From NCBI GenBank assembly GCA_905221605.1, contig CAJNDS010000015.1, positions 146,001 through 210,000 of the forward strand: DNA of 64,000 bases. The letters are read 5' to 3'. The notes under the pieces are model-generated. The model worked only from the letters and a program-made list of their open reading frames with translations. It did not search any database and was not told where the DNA came from. Below are positions 45,270-55,283 of the stretch, piece after piece. Positions within the stretch are counted from its first letter, which is position 1. Every line of letters begins with the position of its first letter. Made by a program: the position numbers and the translations under genes. This DNA is from Symbiodinium natans. Its lineage: Eukaryota > Sar > Dinophyceae > Suessiales > Symbiodiniaceae.

Positions 45270-45545
45270 CGCTCATCCCTGGAGTGCCCAACCCCAAAGT
45301 GTCCCCTCTAGAGTGTCCTTACTAGTGCCCCACCCCAGAGTCTCCCTGGAGTGCCCAACCCCAGAGTTTCCTGGAGTGCCCAACCTTAGAGTGTTGCCGG
45401 AGTGCCCATGGAGAGCCCAACTCCAGACTGTTTCTGAGTGCCCAGCCCCAGAGTCTCCTGGAGTGAGAGTCTCCCTAAAGTGCCCAATCCCTGCATTGCC
45501 CAATCCAGACTGTCCCCGAAATGCCCAGCCCCAGAGTCTCCCTGA
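45270..45545. repeat. GGAGTGCCCAACCCCAGAGT minisatellite
   Basis: Ten or so irregular copies of a 20-30 bp unit built around GAGTGCCCAACCCCAGAGT, with length and base variants. It lies in the intron-like stretch between the cold-shock exons and RRM module 8. Confidence 0.85.
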
Positions 45546-45619
45546 ATATGCTTTAGTCTTTTTGGCAGAGGGGGATACGTATAGGGATGCGTTGAGGGTC
45601 GGGCTTTTTTTACTTGTAG

Positions 45620-46328
45620 GCATTGTTCGGCAAGCACGACAGCGCATGCGGCGCCATTGCATCGCAGCCGATCACCACCAAATGGTTCGTGGGAAAGTGC
45701 GTGCAGAAGCGGGAAGACCACACTGTTACAAGCCGATTTGGCGATGCAGTTGGTGCTTGCGCAGACATGTTCAGCAGCTGCAGTGGCATTGACCTACCCA
45801 GTGTTGCCCTGGCAGAATCCAACTGCACCGGTGCAGCAGAAACGCAACCGTTTGGTAGAAGGGTGCGGCCAGAGCTGGCATTGAAATAGACGGTTAATTA
45901 AAGTGAAGATTGACTCCTTCAAGAATGTCCAGGGGTCATGGACCCCCCCTGGCTCTGGTGCCAGGAATACCATGCCTTTCGCCCAGAACGGGCAAGATAT
46001 CACCACGGATCGTAGTGACTGTAGCCGCTAGTGTGGCTAGATTTCGGAAGATATTTCATGGAGCACAGTGGCTTGTGAGGTAGAGGCGGTCGTGTGAAAT
46101 CCCGTTCACACCAAACTGGGCTTTACTATAACGGGACGCTTTTGAAGCGGACGAACCCCTACAATTGGGGCTTTTCGTCTCGACCCGGAAAAGATCACGA
46201 GCCTCGAAAACAAGCGAAGCACTCCAGACATGAGAAGCAGTAGGCAACCGATGGTGTATGACCCGCGTGTTGCCTCGTGGCGATGTGATTTATAGCCGTG
46301 GTTGGAAAAAATCCTCGCGAGATCCAAG
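45620..46328. other. no firm exon; possible Gln/Pro-rich piece
   Basis: Near 45770-45860 one frame reads AVALTYPVLPWQNPTAPVQQ and continues basic, which may be a linker exon. An overlapping frame is also open. The rest has no signal. Confidence 0.3.
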
Positions 46329-46394
46329 GTGCTAGCGGGGCTGCCGCCGGACCTGAAAGGTCCAGAGCTGATGCGGCTCTTCGAAAGTTTCAAG
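46329..46394 (+). CDS. RRM module 8, beta-1/helix-1 exon
   Basis: A 66-nt phase-0 exon after ATCCAAG reads VLAGLPPDLKGPELMRLFES then FK. RNP2 is VLAGLP, and ELxRLFESF is a standard helix 1. It is followed by GCGCAG (GC donor). Its partner exons lie about 2.9 kb downstream, beyond the octanucleotide satellite. Confidence 0.75.
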
Positions 46395-46663
46395 GCGCAG
46401 GCGCTTCTGCGTAGGGCCTCCGGAACCCGGGCCTTGCTGTTGGTTCGTGGGGAATGGGGGGAAGAAGGTACCATAGTACCATATATCCCCCTGCATACAC
46501 TTGAAGGGATTATACATGGTACCTTATTCTTCCATTCCCTACTAAGCAACAGTAAGAGGCCTGAAGTTCAAGTATCGGTATCGTTGTCAAGACTTGGCAT
46601 GACTAGCGATCGGTGCTCCACCTGCAATATGTGGGGCCGGATATCAACACACAGGCACAGTAC

Positions 46664-48060
46664 GGACACAGACACACGGACGCACAGACACAGAGACACA
46701 GAGACACAGAGACACAGAGACACAGAGACACAGAGACACAGAGACACAGAGACACAGAGACACAGAGACACAGAGACACAGAGACACAGAGACACAGAGA
46801 CACCGAGACACAGAGACACAGAGACACAGAGACACAGAGACACAGAGACACAGAGACACAGAGACACAGAGACACAGAGACACAGAGACACAGAGACACA
46901 GAGACACAGAGACACAGAGACACAGAGACACAGAGACGCACGGACGCACGGACGCACGGACGCACGGACGCACGGACGCACGGACGCACGGACGCACGGA
47001 CGCACGGACGCACGGACGCACAGACACAGAGACACAGAGACACAGAGACACAGAGACACCGAGCCACGGACGCACGGACGCACGGACGCACGGACGCACG
47101 GACGCACGGACGCACGGACGCACGGACGCACGGACGCACGGACGCACGGACGCACGGACGCACGGACGCCCGGACGCACGGACGCACGGACGCACGGACG
47201 CACGGACGCACGGACGCACGGAGACACGGAGACACGGAGACACGGAGACACGGAGACACGGAGACACGGAGACACGGAGACACGGAGACACAGAGACACA
47301 GAGACACAGAGACACAGAGACACGGACGCACGGACGCACGGACGCACAGACACAGAGACACAGAGACACAGAGACACAGAGACACAGAGACACCGAGCCA
47401 CGGACGCACGGACGCACGGACGCACGGACGCACGGACGCACGGACGCACGGACGCACGGACGCACGGACGCACGGACGCACGGACGCACGGACGCACGGA
47501 CGCACGGACGCACGGACGCACGGACGCACGGACGCACGGACGCACGGACGCACGGACGCCCGGACGCACGGACGCACGGACGCACGGACGCACGGACGCA
47601 CGGACGCACGGACGCACGGACGCACGGACGCACGGACGCACGGACGCACGGACGGCACGGAGGCACGGAGGCACGGAGACACGGAGACACGGAGACACGG
47701 AGACACGAGACACACAGACACAGGAGACACAGAGACACACAGACACACAGACACACAGACACACAGACACACAGCACACAGACACACAGACACACAGACA
47801 CACAGACACACAGACACACAGACACACAGACACACAGACACACAGACACACAGACACACAGACACACAGACACACAGACACAGAGACACAGAGACAAAGA
47901 GACACAGAGACACAGAGACACAGAGACACAGAGACACAGAGACACAGAGACACAGAGACACAGAGACACAGAGACACAGAGACACAGAGACACAGAGACA
48001 CAGAGACACAGAGACACAGAGACACAGAGACACAGAGACACAGACGCTGGCACAGACTCA
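46664..48060. repeat. octanucleotide satellite
   Basis: About 170 head-to-tail 8-bp units in homogeneous blocks: CAGAGACA, CGGACGCA, CGGAGACA and CAGACACA, with rare single variants (CCGAGACA, CCGAGCCA, CGGACGCC). The register is held almost throughout. Because 8 is not a multiple of 3 and the units lack stops, all three frames on each strand stay open for hundreds of codons. They read an eight-residue repeat such as TETQRHRD or RTHGRTDA. The long reading frames here are a by-product of the repeat. It lies in the intron of RRM module 8. Confidence 0.95.
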
Positions 48061-48612
48061 GACGCAGACGCTGACACAGAGACGCAGACGCTGACACAGA
48101 CACGGTTGCACGCAGACACGCACACACGAAGACACGCAGACACGCAGAGACGCAGACACGCAGACACACAGACATCCGACACGCAGACACGCAGACAAGC
48201 AGACACGCAGACACGCAGACACCCAGACACCCAGACACGCAGACACGCAGACACCGAGGCACCCAGACACACAGACACACAGACACACAGACACACAGAC
48301 ACACAGACACACAGACACACAGACACACAGACACACAGACACACAGACACACAGACACACAGACACAGGCACCCACGCACCCATGCACCCACGCACCCAC
48401 GCACCCACGCACCCACGCACCCACGCGCACGCACGCACACACGCGACCACACCCACCCACCTGCACACACGCACGCGCACACACGCACACGCACACGCAC
48501 ACGCACACGCACACGCACACGCACACGCACACGCACACGCACACACACACATAGATGTATACATATATATATATATAAACCAGGCCCAAGCACAAGCACA
48601 AGGCACAAGCGT

Positions 48613-48702
<90 letters not shown>
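48061..48702. repeat. satellite continuation and CA microsatellite
   Basis: Degenerate ACGCAGAC, CAGACACA and CCCACGCA units pass into CACGCA hexamers (48420-48545), a short TATATA tract and an uninterrupted CA-dinucleotide run of about 95 bp (48607-48702). Confidence 0.95.
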
Positions 48703-48705
<3 letters not shown>

Positions 48706-48771
48706 TAGCCGTGCAAGTTCATGCCCTTGGGGTTGCCGTGCGTTGTCAAAACCCTGAGCTGTAGCTTCAGC

Positions 48772-48832
48772 TGTACTTATAACCGAATCAGGGCACTTAA
48801 GGGCCTTATAAGTGGGTTATAAGTACAGTTAT
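48772..48832. mobile_element. short palindrome, family D
   Basis: CTGTACTTATAACC ... GGTTATAAGTACAG flank a core with GGGCACTTAAGGGCCTTATA. Related sequences occur at 26148-26265 and 44490-44592. Confidence 0.75.
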
Positions 48833-49032
48833 ACTAAACCCTAAACCCTAAACCCTGAACCCCGAATAAACCTCTTTATATATTTTTCCCAGACCAACCA
48901 TGAGACCCCGCAGTGCTGTAGCCGGTGCCAAAAAACAAAACACCCTTGCGAAGTGTCATGCTGTTAGCTGACTAACAGCTGATCGAGTATCACTCAAGCC
49001 TGTCTTGGCCAGACGTGCCGAGTCACTGAGTA

Positions 49033-49120
49033 GTAAACCCTAAACCCTAAACCCTAAACCCTAAACCCTAAACCCTAAACCCTAAACCCTAAACCCTAAA
49101 CCCTAAACCCTGAGCGACTA
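49033..49120. repeat. interstitial CCCTAAA array
   Basis: About 12 CCCTAAA units, with smaller tracts at 48834-48866 (CCCTAAA) and 49300-49330 (TTTAGGG). The last is in opposite orientation, just beyond the module-8 beta-3 exon. Confidence 0.95.
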
Positions 49121-49225
49121 AACCCTAGACCACAAGACCCATGGGTGCCTCTGGCTTGTCCTAGTGTGAGCGATTAAACCCCTTAAGTGCACGAATCGCC
49201 AAGTAGCTTCAGCTTCTCTTGCCAG

Positions 49226-49292
49226 GAGCCGCTCCTGGCCCAGGAGGATGCCGGGCCTCGTGGCGGCTTTGCCTCTGTGATCTTCCCTGGAG
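49226..49292 (+). CDS. RRM module 8, beta-3 exon
   Basis: After TTGCCAG the frame reads EPLLAQEDAGPRGGFASVIF then PG, followed by GTAGGG. RGGFASVIF is an almost canonical RNP1 and the only one in the array with an aromatic at the third position. It joins the helix-2 exon at 49758 in phase. Confidence 0.75.
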
Positions 49293-49757
49293 GTAGGGCT
49301 TGGGGTTTAGGGTTTAGGGTTTAGAGTCTAGGGTAAGGGAAGCCAGAAAAAGAGGAACAGCTCGTGGCCTTAGAAAATTCCGAATGGTGCCATGTATCTG
49401 CGTGGCTTAAACTGTCTTCATAAATCATGAATACCGTATGTGTTGTGTCTTTGCGGATCAGAATGCTCTTCATAGGTTGTTGCTGTGTGTTTGTGGAGGA
49501 TATTGGAAATAGAAATTCGTATCCTAATAGTACGCCAAACCATTCACCATGCCACCAACAATAGTCCAAAATAACCCAAATACTAAAACACGGTACGTTA
49601 TCTCACTTAATCTCAAAAAATGTTTATTTTTTCCTTGGTGTTTTTTTTTTTATATTGTTTAAACTTTCACGTTTCAGTAGGAATGTCAGTTCTGATAGCT
49701 CTTGAACGTTTGTCCTTCATGCAGGAGTGAACTGGCACCATTCCCAGCATGCTGCAG

Positions 49758-49819
49758 GTGCGCCGGACGTGGCACGCCTGCTGCTGCGCTCAGCCTGCCC
49801 CATGACTGTCGATGGCAAG
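49758..49819 (+). CDS. RRM module 8, helix-2/beta-4 exon
   Basis: After GCTGCAG the frame reads APDVARLLLRSACPMTVDGK. This matches helix 2 and the turn before beta 4. Phase is kept from 49292 (split Gly codon). The next bases, GCTGCT, could be a GC donor. Confidence 0.65.
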
Positions 49820-50159
49820 GCTGCTCGGCTGAGTAGAGTAGATGACTAGACATATTAATAGATGGTTATATATATATGTATATATATATATTTGATATGG
49901 TTCAGGCACTTTCAGACTATGCGTCATGAAAGAAAGTACGAAGTTTTGGGGCTTGGAAGGCTCTGTTTCGGCCGAGCCCCTAACACTTCCCTTTCAGGCA
50001 AGTCCTGCCGAATTTGGCAAAGATAGAACAGTCTCAGGCAGTATAGGCAGCTGCATACCGTGGGTTTTTTAAACAAATAGAACAGTCATGTCACCTCGGT
50101 TTGGGCATTGCCTGCCTGTGCAAAGGCCTGCGCTGCTCGAATCCGATTCAGCGCACGTG

Positions 50160-51340
50160 CCCCGCAGGACTTGTGCTTCCTGTGGCGTCTCCGGGGCAAA
50201 GTTTGTACAACTGAGACTGCAATTTGTGGAGGGAGTCGGCTTGTCGCTCCAGCATGGATGGGCTGTAAAATTCGTGAGCGAGCTTGAACTACCCATGAAT
50301 ACCACATACTTCCAACTCCCAGCCAGACAACGGCAGTGTGAGATGCCCCAGGACTTGGCAGTGCTCCCAATGCTTCCGGCGCAGCCTCAGCCCACGATCG
50401 AAGCCGAAGACGCTCTCCACGATCTGCTTTGTTCAGCTGTAGAGATACTGAAAGCACCGGAGCCGTTTACTTAAAGATATAATATCTATATGTCTAAGTT
50501 GCTGGTCCTCGAGGGCTACTCGAGAGATCATTCTTCAGAATCTTAGCCGATCTGATGAGCTTCTGTACTTCATGTGAGGAAGGTGGCGCTCTCATGGTTC
50601 GATGGCAGCAAGTTGGCATGGCTGTTGGCTACCGGGCTGCACGCGTCTTGTGTTTGTCTTGGGCCTTCCCTGCTTGCAGCCAGAGTCTGTCAGTTGCAAC
50701 ACGTTGAAGTTCGCCCCGCCATGCGCAGGCTTGCGTATGGCAGGCATGAGTACCAAACTTCACGATGTCTCGGCTAATGCTGAGTATTAATAATGCGAAT
50801 AATATTAATAATATGCATAGTAGTAATAATATTAACAATATTCATAATATTAACAATACTGCCATGCTCGACCCTTGCTCTTCTCGAGGCTACCTCGTGG
50901 AGCTCAGACCTTTCGGAGATGAAGCAGGCCGGCCCACGGAAGTCAACACAGATGGTGTCGGTGTTGTGCGAGAAGCACTGAGAATGTCCTGCCCTTGGGG
51001 GCAGAAGACAGTGGCGATTTACGATAACAAGGGACCCCTAAAGTCCCAAATGGTAGGCTCCCCTTCGAGTGAGGACCACAAAAATAAGATGTCCCTAATA
51101 TTGTTAAACCACCCAAGATGAGATGAATACTAGGATCCCCTGATAGCAAGGACCCCGACAGGGTACCCCTAATATCTTAACAACCCTAAACCCTAAACCC
51201 TAAACCCTAAACCCTAAACCCTAAACCCTAAACCCTAAACGATGCTCTGCCAGGATGGTCGCCTGTCGACGTCTCCCCTGGTCACCACGTGGAGCCACAT
51301 CCAGCACTCCCTCCGGGACTGCGGCTTGGCAAGGCGAACT
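50160..51340 (+). CDS. RRM-like module 9 (partial)
   Basis: Three pieces in order: about 50168-50205, DLCFLWRLRGKV after CCGCAG (helix-1-like); 50876-50926, SSRGYLVELRPFGDEA (RNP1-like RGYLVEL, helix 2); 51243-51335, DALPGWSPVDVSPGHHVEP then HPALPPGLRLGK (beta 4 and linker). Their order and relative position match an RRM, but RNP2 was not found and the junction phases are not tested. The last piece lies between two telomeric arrays of opposite orientation. An AAT-rich microsatellite (50785-50865) precedes the beta-3 piece. Confidence 0.45.
51182..51240. repeat. interstitial CCCTAAA array
   Basis: Eight CCCTAAA units end directly at a candidate exon (51243). An inverted partner (TTTAGGG) lies at 51357-51430. 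Confidence 0.95.
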
Positions 51341-51356
51341 TAAAGGCACATGGACT

Positions 51357-51430
51357 TTAGGGTTTAGGGTTTAGGGTTTAAGGTTTAGGGTTTAGGTTTC
51401 GGGTTTAGGGTTTAGGGTTTAGGGTTTGGA
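51357..51430. repeat. interstitial TTTAGGG array
   Basis: About ten TTTAGGG units with some variants, inverted relative to the array at 51182-51240. Confidence 0.95.
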
Positions 51431-52641
51431 CTTTAAATGCCCCAAGAATGTCTTTGCAAGCCCGTGCCTGCAGTTGTAGACTTAAGTAGACTTACCACAC
51501 TGCATGTGATGCATGCTTCTGGGATGGCCCCCAGCCAGCGATCTTCGCACCCTTGAAGCTCGGGCTAATGTCCAGCGCGCAGCACGGCGTTGGCGGGTGT
51601 CCTCGCAAATGCTGAGATACTGTACTTTTGCCACTCTTATATGCTCGTGTGACATGTATCCCAGGTTAGGTCCGCAATGCAGCGCCTGTCGCGTCAACAG
51701 TCTGCGGGAGGCCGGGCGAATTTTCGGCACGTCAATAATTGGGAGTCGTGGGGACAACGTACGGGGCATGCTGGTGGAGTCATTCTAATCAAACGACCTC
51801 CAGTCAATCATTTGAGGTGCTGCTGAGGATGAAAGTTCGCTTTTCACCTGCTGTGTGACAGGTGCCGTACGAAGCACGTGCCTTTGCTTGCACCAGCTTT
51901 GCACCAGCTTTGTACACTGCGCTGGGTCCTGGTCACTGTCCTGGTGACTCCACCATGTTATCTCCTTTTCTCTTTCTCGTTTTTTCTTTCTCCCTTGCTC
52001 TGCTCTCTCCTCCCTTTCCTCCCTCTCCTCTCCCGATTCCCTGTCTCCGCTATGCTCTCGCTCTTTCTGTTTTCTATCTCTCCCTTTTTTTTTTTTTCTC
52101 TCTCTCTCTCTCTATCTCGCTCTCTCTCTCTCCCTCCCTCCCTGCCGCCTCTCTCCCTGTATTTCTTTTTGCGCCCGCCGAGGCGTCATGTATTACGCAG
52201 CGTGCGGCTGCCGATCATACCATTCCAAGGTGTCGACGCCCTGTGCTTCGACATGAGGGATGGGTTTTTTTTATCGCATGTTGCTGCTGCAGAGAGGCAA
52301 AAGTGGGAAAGCAGTTCATCCATCGCCGAGGCAAGGTGAAGCCGCCTTCAGCCTCCGTCCGCCCAGCGAGGGAAGATGGAGACTGGGCCATGAGACGGCT
52401 GAACACAGGTCGTTAAGCAGATTCTGGCAGACGCTTCTGGTGCAACGACAGCAAGCGGAGCTGAGGAAAGAGTTCCACACAAGCCCCCTACCCGGGTGCA
52501 GGCACGGTCCACTGCAGAGCCCAAACTCCACTCACGAGCATTGACGTTCATGGGTGTGTCCAATTGCTTCTTCTGTGGATAGACAGGAACATGTGGGGCC
52601 TCATGGTACATGCAAAGGCAATAGACCCCCTAAACCCTAAA
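51431..52641. other. no firm exon; CT-rich tract
   Basis: 51960-52150 is a pyrimidine-rich CTCTCT/TTCTTT microsatellite. The open frames here owe their length to that composition. No motif was recognised on either strand. Confidence 0.5.
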
Positions 52642-52650
52642 CTCTGCAAG

Positions 52651-52740
52651 ATAACGTCGGGCCGTCTGTGGTCGACTGGCGGTCGGCCTCGGGCAGCATC
52701 ATCCCATCGCCACCGCCGCCAGAGATGATCCCATACGAGG
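52651..52740 (+). CDS. linker exon with Pro run
   Basis: After CTGCAAG the frame reads NVGPSVVDWRSASGSIIPS then PPPPEMIPYE, with a following GCAGGA as GC donor. Ser/Pro-rich linker. It joins the next exon (52829) in phase 0. Confidence 0.6.
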
Positions 52741-52828
52741 CAGGAAGAAGTTTCAGGGACATGGGCTGTTTTGCGAAAAAGAACGTGGGCCGCACAAGAA
52801 ACCTCCGTTTTGGTGCACTCGCGGGCAG

Positions 52829-52921
52829 GAGCCGAATGGAGGGCGGGGCATTCTGATCCAGTGGCCCACCATCATCCATGCGACTGCCTACGTGGTGGAC
52901 CTATACGAGGAGCTGCCTGAC
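52829..52921 (+). CDS. beta-sandwich (FN3-like) exon
   Basis: After CGGGCAG the phase-0 frame reads EPNGGRGILIQWPTIIHATA then YVVDLYEELPDG. I-x-I-x-W-x-x-x-x-x-A-x-x-Y-x-V-x-(L/V) is the B-C strand pattern of fibronectin type III domains. FN3 domains are usually protein-binding. It directly follows the Pro-rich linker and may be the C-terminal domain of the RRM protein. TAG follows at 52933 if no donor is used; a GT lies at 52921-52923. Confidence 0.55.
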
Positions 52922-52935
52922 GGTTGCGGTTAGAG

Positions 52936-54540
52936 TGGCCACATCTGCATCCGCATTGTGCATGTGACCACATTGAGGAGACCTCCGGATCGCTGGAGAG
53001 CTTCCACAGCTGCCCGGCTTAAATGCTTTCCCAAACAGAATCTCGCGGATGGGTGAAGGGTGCACCCTTTAACATGTGATTCTGACCATCTTGCGAGGAG
53101 CCGTGCCCGACAATCTGCGGGAAGTGCTCGTCGAGCTAAGAGTGCCTTTGTAGCAGCTCTTTCATGTAGTTTTCATGGTTTTGTGTAGCGAGGGTGTTTT
53201 TTTCGAACTTCAGTGCTCTATCACAGACGAGCCACATGAGCCCATGAGGTCGGCAACCTACAGCCAACGGGTAGCTACACCGCTTCGGTGCGTGCCGTAG
53301 CGCCCTGTGGGACACAATCGGTGCGGAGCCCAAGGGCATGTCATGGCACTTCACGTCCACTAGCCGGCTCCGGCTTTTTAGCAACGCGTTGCCTTCCATT
53401 GTTTACACACTTATGTACTCAGCGCGCAACCTTCGGTCAACTGCCGCGTGTAGGGTATCTTTGTATATCCATGCCCCTTCATCAATGGAGTCCCTAAATC
53501 CTCCTTCTCCAGAGAGCCCAATACCGCTCAATGAAGGAATACACCTTAAATCATATGCAGGAGCACCCTCACTGTCAAGGGGGTGCCGAAGATCCTTAGG
53601 CACTTTCCATTTTGTGTGCTCAAGTTCTCGGGGAGGGTTGTAAAGAATTTGGGTACCGGTAATTTTCGCTGGCTACAACCTTATTTGGGGCGCATTTTGT
53701 GAAGCTACTTGTCGGCTTGCAGGGGGCATAACAAAGTAATGGGAGGTGAGACTCTTTCAACAGGTGATGTGGGCTTTCGTAGATTCTTTGGCTGCGCCCC
53801 TGCACGCGCCGACTGCAAGGCATTCAAGGCATCGTTGAAACACATTGCTTTGTGCTTCCTTGCACCTCAGTTCCGATGGGGTGCATTGAAGAAACTGTCG
53901 CGCGGTCTGGCCTTGGGAGCTTCTCTAAAAAGATAGCCTCTCTTCAGTAGCATTCAGTAGCGCTCTTTTTTGGCCCCTTTCGTAATTACCAGGTTGCACC
54001 TCTAAACATTACAAAACTTGGGTTTTCTTGCCCACCAAAGGACTTCCGATAAACGCAGTATGAAGACAGGATGAGATTCACCTAGCTTATGGATAGGGAA
54101 TCTATGTTCCCTGGGCACTTCTTTGTCTTAATGCCAAGACATCTGCGATTTGCTTGTGGGTTTCATGCTTCTCATAAGATGCATCGTGCATGTCATCGGC
54201 TCTTCCTGTACGCACACGTGAACAAACGTAAGATAGAACGTCAACGGACAAGAGCCTGAACGCGAGCTGCGAACTTGGGAGCCGCAGTTCGCGGGTGCGC
54301 CTAAGAAGATGTGGTCCCCGTGTTCCCCACCAATGTCAGACATGGGCTGTCGGCCAGCTCTCAAGTCTAAGCAGCCCGATACAGATCCCGTTCTCCACTG
54401 CGGGGCAGCCTTAGGGGCTGCGCCTTGTTCATGGAGGCTTGTTTGTTGGGGAGGGAAGCGATCGTATTGCTATTATTATTATTATGAATAAGAAGAAAAG
54501 AGTATGATCAATCACCCCTAGGCAAACCCAAAAAGAAATC
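52936..54540. other. no firm exon
   Basis: Includes the left half of a family-B hairpin (53510-53560) and a short TTATTA run (54465-54490). Open frames overlap on both strands without motif. Confidence 0.4.
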
Positions 54541-54672
54541 ACATCGCCCATCGACCACTGCATCGAGGTGCCATCCGCCTGGTCGACGGCTCCGCCTCCC
54601 TCTTGGTTCCCACCGCCTGCCAGCTACCCACCGCCTTCCAGCTACCCACCACCACTCCAGAGCCTCATGGCT
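54541..54672 (+). CDS. proline-rich exon (SYPPP repeats)
   Basis: The frame reads DHCIEVPSAWSTAPPPSWF then PPPASYPPPSSYPPPLQS, ending in TGA at 54673. Three (S/A)-(W/Y)-(F/P)-P-P repeats make a likely ligand for WW, SH3 or EVH1-type domains. The borders are uncertain; a donor before the stop is possible. It continues the Pro-rich theme of 52651 and 55146. Confidence 0.55.
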
Positions 54673-55145
54673 TGATGCCTGCAGGAATTTGGGAAGCAAG
54701 GCTTTGCACGGGCTGGGGCAGAAAGGGCAGCAGTCGAGTCCCTTGTGAAAGAAAGGCTTTCCAGGCGTGGATGGACGAGCAAACTTACCTCAAGTCCTGC
54801 AGAAGCCCTACGCGACTCTTTAGGGAGCCGGAAACGGTGACATGTTTGCCAAGGTGCCTGGGGTCCTCCATCGCGACTTGGCAAAGAGAGCAAGCTGAGT
54901 CAAAGTTTGAGCCACAGTTCGCTTAGCACCCGTTTTCGACATCGCATGGCCATCTCCCCTCCCTCGCGCTGCATGGGATTGCGCGAAGCTTGTTTTTGAA
55001 AGATCCGGCGCAATACGGAGGATCTGTAAGGCGCGCATCAGGTGCAATCCCGTCATATGAATCTGTGTCTTCACAGTCAGTAGCAGCAGAGGTGTTTTCG
55101 AGTGCGAGTGCTGACACATAATGTTGGACCCCTAGGCTGCACAGC

Positions 55146-55283
55146 AATGGTGTGCGGCCACCAGGGGCCTCACCGCTGCTGGCTACGAATCCCGGCTTGC
55201 CTGGGCCGTTGCCCGGCACGCCGCCTGGGCCGCCGCCCCCGCCAGCAGAGCCCCCAAGCGTAGAGCGCGAGGCACCGTTTTGA
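55146..55283 (+). CDS. proline-rich C-terminal exon
   Basis: The frame reads NGVRPPGASPLLATNPGLP, GPLPGTPPGPPPPPAEPP and SVEREAPF, then TGA at 55281. A Pro/Gly-rich tail with a stop in frame is a good candidate for the C-terminus of the RRM/FN3 gene. The 5' border is not resolved. The strand is supported by the Pro bias. Confidence 0.55.
   Translation, partial: NGVRPPGASPLLATNPGLPGPLPGTPPGPPPPPAEPPSVEREAPF

Noticed and set aside
46302-48074. 590-codon + strand and 710-codon - strand open frames
   Set aside because: Beyond the RRM exon at 46329-46394 they are pure octanucleotide satellite. Frames stay open on both strands because the units lack stops.
51862-52416. 184-codon + frame with Ser/Leu/Phe runs
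   Set aside because: Read-through of a CT-rich microsatellite; not a membrane protein.
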